Assembly: GCA_022846075.1 (NCBI GenBank)
Contig: AP025582.1
Location: 1,054,001-1,118,000, forward strand
Source of the DNA: Oscillospiraceae bacterium
GTDB taxonomy: Bacteria > Bacillota > Clostridia > Oscillospirales > Oscillospiraceae
Length of the DNA stretch: 64,000 nucleotides
Reading direction: 5' to 3'
Positions 7,651 to 18,480 of this stretch are shown piece after piece. Position numbers and translations under genes: made by a program. The notes beneath the pieces are model-generated. The model did not search any database, had not been told where the DNA came from, and saw only the letters and a program-made list of their open reading frames with translations. Positions within the stretch are counted from its first letter, which is position 1, and each line of letters begins with the position of its first letter.

Positions 7651-8144
7651 TACTTGTACATGTCCAGGATGGGGCCCACCTGGGCGGGGGTGAGGCGGCC
7701 GTAGACATCCTCGTTGATCATCATGACGGGGGCCAGGCCGCAGGCGCCGATACAGCGGCAGGCGTCCAGGGAGAATTTTCCGTCCTTCGTAATGCCTCCG
7801 GGGCCGATGCCCAGCTTTTGCTGCACCGCCTCCAGGATATCCCCCGCGCCCTTGACGTAGCAGGCGGTGCCCAGGCATACGGAGATCTGATAGCGGCCCT
7901 TGGGATTCAGGTTGAACTGGGTGTAAAAGGACACCACGCCGTAGACTTCGCTCAGCGGGATATCCAGCCCTTCGGCGATCATGATCTGGACCTCCTCGGG
8001 GAGATAGCCGAAAATCTCCTGGGCGGCCTGGAGCACGGGCATGGTGGCGCCGGGCTGGCCCTTATGGGAGTCGATGGCCTGCCGGAGCTTTTCTTCCTGC
8101 TCTGGTGTTCCCCGGTAGGGGACTGCGGTTTTCACATTGGGCAT
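7650..8144 (-). CDS. hydC: Hydrogenase NuoE-like 2Fe-2S subunit
   Basis: A 164-residue homologue of the 24-kDa NuoE subunit. The [2Fe-2S] ligands are in CLGTACYVKG and CRCIGACGLAP, and the N-terminal helical region contains the LPVLQAAQEIFGYLPE-like block. It completes the HydABC set, so the encoded enzyme is predicted to be the trimeric, NAD- and ferredoxin-linked bifurcating hydrogenase. First gene of the operon, with an AAGGAGG site 9 bases upstream of the ATG. The promoter should lie in 8150-8250, where an inverted repeat is seen. Confidence 0.93.
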   Translation of the reverse strand: MPNVKTAVPYRGTPEQEEKLRQAIDSHKGQPGATMPVLQAAQEIFGYLPEEVQIMIAEGLDIPLSEVYGVVSFYTQFNLNPKGRYQISVCLGTACYVKGAGDILEAVQQKLGIGPGGITKDGKFSLDACRCIGACGLAPVMMINEDVYGRLTPAQVGPILDMYK

Positions 8145-8219
8145 ATGTAGGGTCTCCCTCCTTATTGGTGGTGGGCACCGCCGGGTACCCGGAAAAGGGT
8201 TGCAAAGATATGTACATAG

Positions 8220-8240
8220 TAACCTATCATGCGTAGGTTA
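8220..8240. promoter_or_regulatory. Inverted repeat TAACCTA-N7-TAGGTTA upstream of hydC
   Basis: A 7-bp perfect inverted repeat with a 7-base centre, overlapping a weak minus-strand promoter (TTGGCT, 17 bp, TTACTA) of the hydrogenase operon. A likely operator. It does not match the Rex consensus well, so the regulator is not assigned. Confidence 0.5.
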
Positions 8241-8257
8241 GCCAAGGCAAACATCGT

Positions 8258-8297
8258 AAAAAATGACGTCACCTCCCAAGATACGGGAAGTGGCGTC
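8258..8297 (-). terminator. Terminator of the DRTGG-PHP operon
   Basis: On the minus strand a 13-bp stem (GACGCCACTTCCC with GGGAGGTGACGTC, one mismatch and one wobble) is followed by ATTTTTT. The stem includes the PHP gene's stop codon. Confidence 0.8.
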
Positions 8298-9009
8298 AAA
8301 TTCCGCCCCGGCGGAGCCAGTCCAGCACGGCCTGGGGGGTTCGCGCGGAGAGGTCCATATATTGGTGGGCGTCGGGGATCTGGTGTAAGTAGTGGGCGTC
8401 GCAGTCCACGATGAGCTTCACCCCGGCCAGGTCGGGCCGGTGGGCCAGCTCCGGGGGACAGCGGGGGGTGACCTCCGCCAGTGGGAACCTCATGGCGGGA
8501 TCCCAGAGGCCCAGGCTCCCCAGCAGGGAGAAGGCGGGGCGGTCGATGTGGGCGGGATAGGCCACCCCGCCGTAAGAGGCGGTAAGGGCGGCGGCGTCAT
8601 AAATTCCGATGTCGGCGGCCCCGGCCAGGAAGGCGGTCTCCTCCCCCAGGACGGTGTCGCCGTCGTCCATGAGAAGCTGGGGGCCGAACTGGGCCTCGTC
8701 ATTGGGGATGGGCGGCAGCTTCCTCCTCACGTATTCCCCGAAGGCCCCGGCCCGGTCCAGGTTGGGGAAGAGGCAGATCACATGCACCTCCTCCCGGCAG
8801 GTCAGCTCCATGCCGGGGAGAGCCAGCAGGCCGTGGCGGGCGGCGGCGGAGCAGAAGGCGGCGCAGTTGCCCACGGTGTTGTGGTCGGTGAGGGCAACCA
8901 CGTCCAGCCCCGCCAGGGCGCACATGGCCGCCAGGTCGGCGGGGGTGTTCTCCGCCCCGCCGCAGGGGGAGAGGCAGGAGTGCATGTGGAGATCGAAGGC
9001 CAGCCTCAT
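8296..9009 (-). CDS. PHP domain phosphoesterase-like protein
   Basis: A 237-residue PHP-domain protein. The N-terminal metal motif is DLHMHSCLSPCG, followed by ALTDHNTVGN and a C-terminal DCDAHYLHQI, giving the His and Asp residues of the trinuclear metal centre. PHP proteins are phosphoesterases or exonuclease-like enzymes; the substrate is unknown. Its ATG overlaps the stop of the DRTGG gene (ATGA). Genes of this pair recur next to clostridial [FeFe] hydrogenase operons. Here a terminator separates it from hydC, so co-regulation is not certain. Confidence 0.9.
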   Translation of the reverse strand: MRLAFDLHMHSCLSPCGGAENTPADLAAMCALAGLDVVALTDHNTVGNCAAFCSAAARHGLLALPGMELTCREEVHVICLFPNLDRAGAFGEYVRRKLPPIPNDEAQFGPQLLMDDGDTVLGEETAFLAGAADIGIYDAAALTASYGGVAYPAHIDRPAFSLLGSLGLWDPAMRFPLAEVTPRCPPELAHRPDLAGVKLIVDCDAHYLHQIPDAHQYMDLSARTPQAVLDWLRRGGI

Positions 9010-9344
9010 ACCCCGGCCTCCAGGGCCTTGGCGGCCAGAACGGCGGCCTCATAGGTCCCCATGCCGCAGCCCAGCAGATTGACCCCCCGGGCCCGGGCCT
9101 TCTTCAAAAGATCCTCGTCCGGCGCCACCCCCTCGGTCAGCAGGACGCAGGCCACGCCGGCCAGGGAGGCCACCGCCGCCACGTTGGCGTTGGACATGAT
9201 GGTGAACCACACGCAGCCTTCCCCCGCCCGGCCCATGACCCAGCTCAGCAGGTCCCCGCAGTAGCCCCCGGTGACGGGGGCCTCCCCGTCGGCCAGGTGA
9301 AAGACGGTGAGGGAGAGGGTGTCGATCAGCGCCTGTACGGTCAT
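9006..9344 (-). CDS. DRTGG domain-containing protein
   Basis: A 112-residue protein that matches the DRTGG domain: VTGGYCGDLLSWVMG near residue 25 and a SNANVAAVASLAGVACVLLTEG core. The domain is thought to bind a nucleotide or regulatory ligand and is often linked to CBS domains or hydrogenase clusters. I chose the ATG at 9344 because AAAAGGAGG lies 6 bases upstream; a longer frame start at 9383 has none. It overlaps the PHP gene by 4 bases. Confidence 0.85.
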   Translation of the reverse strand: MTVQALIDTLSLTVFHLADGEAPVTGGYCGDLLSWVMGRAGEGCVWFTIMSNANVAAVASLAGVACVLLTEGVAPDEDLLKKARARGVNLLGCGMGTYEAAVLAAKALEAGV

Positions 9345-9470
9345 AAGGGACCTCCTTTTTTCCTTTGGAAAGGGTAAAAACAAAGAATTGATTCATTATA
9401 CCACGGGGTTCGGCGAAAGGGAAGAGGGGCACTAAGCAGAAAATTTTTAGAAGAAAGTTATAAAAAGGTG

Positions 9471-9499
9471 TTGACAAAACCGGGAGCCTATTGTACAAT
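9471..9499 (+). promoter_or_regulatory. Strong sigma-A promoter of an unassigned RNA
   Basis: TTGACA at 9471-9476, exactly 17 bp, TACAAT at 9494-9499. No protein gene follows for nearly 600 bases. Confidence 0.85.
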
Positions 9500-9505
9500 A
9501 CAGAC

Positions 9506-9915
9506 AGAAAGAAAGAGGTGAATCCAATGGGCTAGGAAGCCTGAGCAAAAGAACCCTTTCTGGAAAGGGAAACCGAAGTGATATCCCAGCGAAGGTCCAA
9601 AACCCATCCCTAGGAATCAAGAGGTATCCCGGCAAAGCGAAATCAGAACCGGCAAATTCCAGGCAAGAGCAGAGTCCGAACTTTCTCACAAGTGTGAGGC
9701 CAAGCACCGGCAAACCCATCTGAAGCGAAGGATCGTCGACGAAGGAAACCCGAAGTGCTCAAGTAAGTTCCAAGGTAACTGCAAAGCGAGGATTTTGACC
9801 CAGTTCTCCGATTTCAGCGATGCAAACATCCCGTAGAAAGTGAAGGTAAAACAATTTGGTAGAACCCACTCAGCAGTAACCCCCCGGTCACGTTGGATGG
9901 CCGGGGGGTTGGTGT
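9506..9915 (+). ncRNA. Candidate large structured non-coding RNA (about 410 nt)
   Basis: The stretch between a consensus promoter and a 10-bp terminator has no open frame with a ribosome binding site. An RBS-like GAGGTG is followed by ATG GGC TAG only. It is rich in short perfect hairpins, for example GGCT-AGGA-AGCC, CCCTTT-CTGG-AAAGGG near 9554 and CTCAC-AAGT-GTGAG near 9685. It also repeats a purine-rich module, AAACCGAAGTG near 9571 and AAACCCGAAGTG near 9746, along with many AGCGAAG and CAAAGCGA tracts. It lacks the RNase P core GAGGAAAGTCC, a tmRNA tRNA-like end, and an SRP-type fold that I can see. I cannot name a family. Confidence 0.6.
9878..9910 (+). terminator. Terminator of the unassigned RNA
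   Basis: AACCCCCCGG at 9878-9887 pairs perfectly with CCGGGGGGTT at 9901-9910. The following GGTGTTTGTG is only a modest T tract. Confidence 0.75.
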
Positions 9916-10006
9916 TTGTGTGGGCTTTTCCGGTTCTGGCGGGGCGGATCTTTCCTCTATATATGAATACCCGGCGATTTCCCCGGCTTCAAACAAGACC
10001 TGGCGG

Positions 10007-10035
10007 TTGCGCGGGGGCCGGAAAACCTTTATAAT
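10007..10035 (+). promoter_or_regulatory. metA promoter
   Basis: Perfect TATAAT at 10030-10035 with a weak TTGCGC 17 bp upstream. No SAM riboswitch or T-box is seen between it and the metA start. Confidence 0.55.
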
Positions 10036-10078
10036 GATATCCATTGAATGAACCGAAAAACGCCTGGAGGTATGATCC

Positions 10079-10993
10079 ATGCCGATCCGTATTCCCGATT
10101 CTCTGCCCGCCCGCTCCGTTTTGGAGGGGGAGAACATCTTCGTCATGACCGAATACCGGGCCATGCACCAGGACATCCGCCCGCTGAATGTGCTGATCCT
10201 CAACCTGATGCCCACCAAGATCGTCACCGAGACCCAACTGCTGCGCAAGCTGTCCAACACCCCCCTCCAGATCCAGGTGGAGCTGCTGCGGACGGCCAGC
10301 TATCAGTCCCAGCACACCGACGAGGACCATTTGGAGTCCTTCTACACCACCTTCGACCAGGTCAAGGACCGCAACTTTGACGGCCTCATCATCACCGGGG
10401 CCCCGGTGGAGGACCTGGACTTTGACCAGGTGGACTACTGGGACGAGCTGCAGGAGATCATGGCCTGGTCCACTCACCATGTCCATTCCACCCTCCACAT
10501 CTGCTGGGGAGCCCAGGCGGGGCTCTATTTCCACCACGGCATCCAAAAGCGGAAGCTGGAGAAAAAGCTCTTCGGCGTCTTTGAGCACCGGGTGCTCAAG
10601 CCCTCCTCGCCCCTGTTCCGGGGTTTTGACGACAAATTCTACGCCCCCCATTCCCGGTATACCGAGGTCAGCCGGGAGGATATCCTGGCGGCGCCGGGGC
10701 TGGAGCTGGTTGCCGACTCGGAGGAGGCGGGGGTATTCGCCGTCAAGACGGAGGACTCCCGGCAGTTCTTTATCATGGGACATCCGGAATATGACGCGGA
10801 TACCCTGGCCCGGGAATACCGCCGGGACGTGGACAAGGGGCTGGAGATCGCGGTCCCCGCCCACTATTTCCCCGGAGACGACCCCTCCCGGACCCCTGTG
10901 GTCCGCTGGCGGAGCGCCGGGCAGCTGCTCTACACCAATTTCCTCAATTACTACGTGTACCAGACGACCCCCTATGATTTGAAGCAGATATAA
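10079..10993 (+). CDS. metA: Homoserine O-acetyltransferase (MetA family)
   Basis: A 304-residue MetA that acylates the hydroxyl of homoserine, the first committed step to methionine. The nucleophile is Cys142 in HICWGAQAG, and the catalytic His/Glu lie in [10 protein letters not shown]. Residue 111 is glutamate (ITGAPVE). In characterised MetA proteins Glu111 goes with acetyl-CoA use and Gly111 with succinyl-CoA, so an O-acetyltransferase is predicted despite the common name homoserine O-succinyltransferase. Stand-alone gene with CTGGAGG 7 bases upstream; no other methionine genes adjoin. Confidence 0.95.
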   Translation: MPIRIPDSLPARSVLEGENIFVMTEYRAMHQDIRPLNVLILNLMPTKIVTETQLLRKLSNTPLQIQVELLRTASYQSQHTDEDHLESFYTTFDQVKDRNFDGLIITGAPVEDLDFDQVDYWDELQEIMAWSTHHVHSTLHICWGAQAGLYFHHGIQKRKLEKKLFGVFEHRVLKPSSPLFRGFDDKFYAPHSRYTEVSREDILAAPGLELVADSEEAGVFAVKTEDSRQFFIMGHPEYDADTLAREYRRDVDKGLEIAVPAHYFPGDDPSRTPVVRWRSAGQLLYTNFLNYYVYQTTPYDLKQI

Positions 10994-11109
10994 AGCAGGT
11001 GCCGGAAACACGCGGCCCTATACCCTATACATTATAAATAAGAAAAGAACGGTTTTCTTGGCCAGGCGCCGGATGGAATGGGAAAAGGCAGATAATTTGA
11101 AAAAAGGTG
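10994..11109 (+). other. Spacer between metA and rRNA promoters
   Basis: No gene and no convincing terminator for metA is seen. The sequence becomes AT-rich before the first rRNA promoter. Confidence 0.5.
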
Positions 11110-11138
11110 TTGACTTTTCTGACTGGGTTTGGTATATT
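11110..11138 (+). promoter_or_regulatory. rRNA promoter P1
   Basis: TTGACT, 17-bp spacer, TATATT at 11133-11138. First of three tandem promoters. Confidence 0.85.
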
Positions 11139-11214
11139 AATCGAGCGCTTGTTGAGCAAGTCAGAATTTGCTCGAAGAACCCTGAAAAAGAATTCAGAAA
11201 CTTGAAAAAAGTTC

Positions 11215-11243
11215 TTGACAAGGCCGACCGGCTATGGTAACCT
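11215..11243 (+). promoter_or_regulatory. rRNA promoter P2
   Basis: TTGACA, 17-bp spacer, TAACCT at 11238-11243. The -35 is preceded by GAAAAAAGTTC, as in P3, and is 105 bp after that of P1. Confidence 0.85.
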
Positions 11244-11320
11244 ATCAAAGTTGTGTCTGGCAAGTCAAAGAATAAAACTTCGAGATTCTGAAAGAAATTT
11301 CAGAAAGACGAAAAAAGTTC

Positions 11321-11349
11321 TTGACAAGAGCTGCGAGATATGGTAACAT
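11321..11349 (+). promoter_or_regulatory. rRNA promoter P3
   Basis: TTGACA, 17-bp spacer, TAACAT at 11344-11349, 106 bp after P2 and sharing GAAAAAAGTTC upstream of the -35. Confidence 0.85.
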
Positions 11350-11568
11350 ACAAAAGTTCGCAGCAAGCAAACGAGCAGCGGCGTGTACCTTGTAAATTAA
11401 ACAACGAAAAGAAGCTTTTAAAAGCACCAGAAGAGGATGAGAAGTCCTCTTGAAGCAAGCAAGAAATTGTTTGTGAAGAGAGGCTCTTGACAAATTTCTT
11501 TGAAGCTATGGAAATGGTTTCAGTAGAATGATTTAGACAGGCCGGAAACGGCTTGTATAGATACCATT
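11350..11568 (+). other. 16S rRNA leader
   Basis: Transcribed leader from P3 to 16S. A further TTGACA at 11487 lacks a usable -10. A hairpin GGCCGGAAACGGCT near 11540 may be a processing site. No gene. Confidence 0.6.
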
Positions 11569-13106
<1,538 letters not shown>

Positions 13107-13212
13107 AGACTTCAAGAAGTGAGACATCTTCTTGTAACGTCCTAAGGTCAGAACTCATCTGGAGCTTAGAGAGTGACTTTTCGTTGTTTAATTTAGAGGG
13201 CACACGTTGTCT

Positions 13213-13288
13213 GGGGGTTTAGCTCAGCTGGTAGAGCACCTGCTTTGCAAGCAGGGGGTCACCGGTTCGAGTCCGGTAACCTCCACCA
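13213..13288 (+). tRNA. tRNA-Ala (TGC)
   Basis: 76 nt including the encoded CCA. The anticodon loop TTTGCAA gives TGC; the acceptor stem GGGGGTT pairs with AACCTCC. In the 16S-23S spacer. Confidence 0.97.
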
Positions 13289-13292
13289 AGAC

Positions 13293-13369
13293 GGGCCAAT
13301 AGCTCAGCTGGCTAGAGCACACGACTGATAATCGTGAGGTCGGTGGTTCGAGTCCACTTTGGCCCACCA
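13293..13369 (+). tRNA. tRNA-Ile (GAT)
   Basis: 77 nt including the encoded CCA. The anticodon loop CTGATAA gives GAT; the acceptor stem is GGGCCAA with TTGGCCC. The Ala-Ile pair in the spacer is the classic arrangement, in the order Ala then Ile. Confidence 0.97.
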
Positions 13370-13397
13370 CCTTCTTTCTCTTGAAAGAGAAAGAAGG
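13370..13397 (+). repeat. Spacer hairpin, rRNA processing type
   Basis: CCTTCTTTCTCTT pairs perfectly with AAGAGAAAGAAGG, beginning directly after the tRNA-Ile CCA. The same core recurs at 16895 and 17051. Probably an RNase processing stem. Confidence 0.7.
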
Positions 13398-13724
13398 CAA
13401 AGAGAACTTCCATAGCGGATCATCCTTCCAAGAGAATATTCATTGAGAACGGATTCAAGCGTTCAAAGGGTTGAATGTTTGAATCTGGTTTCAACGAAAG
13501 GCGAGACCGGAAGGGACGCACCTTGAAAACTGAACAATGTAGATTGAAAGTATGATAAGCAAGCAACAGAGGGCAATGAAAGCAAAAATGTTGTGGAATA
13601 AATATTGAATGGCGAAAGCTGTTTAGTAGGGTAACGACAATAATAAGCCAAATTGACAAACTTCTGTGACGCCTGCATAATTCATGATTATTGAGAACAG
13701 CTTTAATTCAAGGTTGTTCTACAA
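13398..13724 (+). other. 23S leader in the internal transcribed spacer
   Basis: A 327-bp stretch without a gene. It is AT-rich and contains the 5' flank that pairs with the 23S 3' flank: CTACATTGTTCAG-type complement near 13534 (GAACAATGTAGATT) against AATCTACATTGTTC near 16605. This forms the long 23S processing stem. Confidence 0.65.
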
Positions 13725-16566
<2,842 letters not shown>

Positions 16567-16713
16567 AACATGAAACATGCAAGGCGTGCTTGCTGAAGTA
16601 TCCAAATCTACATTGTTCGGTTTTGAGGGTGCGTTCCAAAGCACCATTCTTCGGAAGAAGAGGGAGCCTTAAGAAAGCTCCGCATGGAAGAGAGGTTTAT
16701 GAAAGCTTCTTTT

Positions 16714-16743
16714 GCATACTTTCCTTCTCGAAGAAAAGTATGC
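16714..16743 (+). repeat. Hairpin overlapping tRNA-Lys 5' end
   Basis: GCATACTTTCCTTC pairs with GAAGAAAAGTATGC with one mismatch. The last two bases are the start of tRNA-Lys, so the stem competes with the tRNA acceptor stem and may time its processing. Confidence 0.55.
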
Positions 16744-16817
16744 GCCTTTAGCTCAGTTGGTAGAGCAACTGACTCTTAATCAGTGGGTCCCCGGTTCGAG
16801 TCCGTGAAGGCGCACCA
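16742..16817 (+). tRNA. tRNA-Lys (CTT)
   Basis: 76 nt with encoded CCA. The anticodon loop CTCTTAA gives CTT. The acceptor stem GCGCCTT pairs with AAGGCGC. The T stem reads CCCGG / CCGTG, leaving one C-U mismatch at the second pair, which is unusual. Confidence 0.93.
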
Positions 16818-16818
16818 T

Positions 16819-16893
16819 GGCCCGTTGGTCAAGTGGTCAAGACGGCGGCCTCTCACGCCGCAAACGGGAGTTCGACTCTCCCACGGGTCACCA
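16819..16893 (+). tRNA. tRNA-Glu (CTC)
   Basis: 75 nt with encoded CCA, one base after tRNA-Lys. The stem GCGGC / GCCGC closes the loop CTCTCAC, giving anticodon CTC. Acceptor stem GGCCCGT with ACGGGTC. Confidence 0.95.
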
Positions 16894-16894
16894 T

Positions 16895-16920
16895 TTACTT
16901 TCTCTTGAAAGAGAAAGTAA
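16895..16920 (+). repeat. Spacer hairpin between tRNA-Glu and the 5S promoter
   Basis: TTACTTTCTCTT pairs perfectly with AAGAGAAAGTAA, the same core as at 13370. It is also the approximate reverse complement of the 17040-17078 region, so the two could pair over a distance and bracket the spacer before 5S. Confidence 0.65.
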
Positions 16921-16946
16921 GCAAAGAGAACTTTGATAAAAGGCTC

Positions 16947-16975
16947 TTGACACAGCGAGGACAACTGAATATAAT
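16947..16975 (+). promoter_or_regulatory. Consensus promoter for the 5S rRNA unit
   Basis: TTGACA at 16947-16952, exactly 17 bp, TATAAT at 16970-16975: perfect in both elements. It lies between tRNA-Glu and 5S, giving 5S its own start. Confidence 0.85.
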
Positions 16976-17050
16976 ATCTTACTGTTGATAAGAACGGTAA
17001 GGAGAAGAAAGTTCCGTAGGGCAGAGACGGAGATATGGAAGTTTCTTTTG

Positions 17051-17078
17051 CTTACTTTTCTTTTCAAAGAAAAGTAAG
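17051..17078 (+). repeat. Hairpin directly upstream of 5S
   Basis: CTTACTTTTCTTT pairs perfectly with AAAGAAAAGTAAG, ending at the first base of 5S. Probable processing stem for the 5S 5' end. Confidence 0.65.
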
Positions 17079-17192
<114 letters not shown>

Positions 17193-17204
17193 ACAAACAA
17201 AAAG

Positions 17205-17229
17205 GACTGGTCATTGACCAGTCTTTTTT
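17205..17229 (+). terminator. rRNA operon terminator
   Basis: GACTGGT pairs with ACCAGTC around CATTG, followed by six T. It lies 13 bases after 5S. Confidence 0.92.
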
Positions 17230-17307
17230 GCGTTTTGATTGACTTTCTCTAGCTGGAGTGTTATTCTGATACTACGAACACGGAATAAATGAGAGGATGT
17301 AACTCCG

Positions 17308-18438
17308 ATGCCCCAATTTTTGGCGGTAGTAGCTTGTACTGCAGTTCTGGTGCAGGGCGGCTATTTTCCGGCGTTTTTTTTATGGGCAGGTGTGTCCCTG
17401 GGAATTGCCATATTGATAAGCCGGCGGGAATTGCGCTGCCCCAGACCGCTGTGGTTTTTGCTGGTGCTGGCCGGATGGTATCTTCTCTCCAGCCTGGTGA
17501 ATGGACCGGCCGCTCCGGGGCTTTCACAGGCGGCTCTGCCGCTGGTGTGCTGTCTCTTTGCGCTCCTCTGTTTGTCCCTGGAGGAGGGGGAGCGGCGGGA
17601 GCTGCTGGTTTGGGTGTGCCGGTTCGGCGGCGGGGCCGCCATCGCCGCCCTTTTGGCCTTTTTAGGGATCCTTCCTATCCCGGGAAGTGTGACCGCCCAG
17701 CGGCTTCAATTTACGTTTCAGTACGTCAACGCCGCCGCCGTCTGGTTTGCCGCGGTGCTTCTCCTGCGGGGGGAACTTCGCGACCCGTGGGTGAACCGTC
17801 TGAGCCCCTTTGTGGCGGCCGCCCTGCTGCTGACCCGGTCCGCAGGGGGGATCGGCGCTTATCTTGTCATTCAGGCTTTGGTTTTGCTGGCCCAATATGG
17901 GAGGAAGAACTGGAAAGCCTGGGCCGTATCCGGAGCGGCGGTCCTGGTGGGCGCCGCCGCCGTGGCGACCCGCTTTCACCAGGCACTCGGCACCTTTCAG
18001 GAACGGCTTGTGCAGAGCATGGATGGATTGCGAGGGATGCTGGCCGCTCCGCTGTTTGGCTACGGTGCCGGGAACTGGCCACAGGTGAAGGAATTGTTCC
18101 AATCCTATGATTACCGGGCCCAGGTGGTCCACAACAGCTATGTACAAGCAGGGGTGGAGGCGGGGTTCCCCGCCCTGCTGTTTTTGGCGGCGGCCGTGGT
18201 GTTGGCGCTTTCCCTCCTGAAGGGGAGCTCCCCGGCTTTGAAAGGGGCGGCTATCCTGATCCCGCTCCACGCCGTGATGGACTTTACCCTGTGCTTCTTT
18301 GCGGTGGACGCGCTGGCCATCGCCGCCGTTGCCCTGGCCGCGGGAAAGACCGGTAAGCCTCTGCCCAGGTGGCTGGCCCGGGCGGCGGGCGCTGTGTGTT
18401 TGGTATTTTTTATCCTGCTGATCGTCTTGCGGCGGTGA
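17308..18438 (+). CDS. O-antigen ligase / Wzy-like polysaccharide membrane protein
   Basis: A 376-residue polytopic membrane protein with roughly ten hydrophobic segments. The signature is in the second half: LFGYGAGNWPQVKELF followed by VVHNSYVQAGVEAGFPALL, the H-N-x-x-[VL]-x-x-x-[VA]-E-x-G block of the O-antigen ligase (Wzy_C) family. Such proteins join or polymerise lipid-linked glycans on the outer face of the membrane; in a Gram-positive the product would be a capsular or wall glycan. No glycosyltransferases adjoin, so the substrate is unknown. Upstream are the rRNA terminator and a weak GAGAGGATG site. Confidence 0.8.
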   Translation: MPQFLAVVACTAVLVQGGYFPAFFLWAGVSLGIAILISRRELRCPRPLWFLLVLAGWYLLSSLVNGPAAPGLSQAALPLVCCLFALLCLSLEEGERRELLVWVCRFGGGAAIAALLAFLGILPIPGSVTAQRLQFTFQYVNAAAVWFAAVLLLRGELRDPWVNRLSPFVAAALLLTRSAGGIGAYLVIQALVLLAQYGRKNWKAWAVSGAAVLVGAAAVATRFHQALGTFQERLVQSMDGLRGMLAAPLFGYGAGNWPQVKELFQSYDYRAQVVHNSYVQAGVEAGFPALLFLAAAVVLALSLLKGSSPALKGAAILIPLHAVMDFTLCFFAVDALAIAAVALAAGKTGKPLPRWLARAAGAVCLVFFILLIVLRR

Positions 18439-18480
18439 GCGGGACAAAAATAAAAAGAGGAAACGAAAGAGGGAAACAGT

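Noticed and set aside
8220-8240. Rex redox box
   Set aside because: The TTGTGAA/TTCACAA-type half-sites of Rex are absent; only a different inverted repeat is present.
9506-9915. RNase P RNA or tmRNA
   Set aside because: No GAGGAAAGTCC core, no tRNA-like 3' end and no tag-peptide frame are seen.
9911-10078. SAM riboswitch or T-box ahead of metA
   Set aside because: No S-box core or T-box TGGxACC-type sequence is found; the hairpin at 9878 ends the upstream RNA.
11487-11515. Fourth rRNA promoter
   Set aside because: TTGACA is present but the position 17 bp downstream reads GGAAAT, which is not a usable -10.
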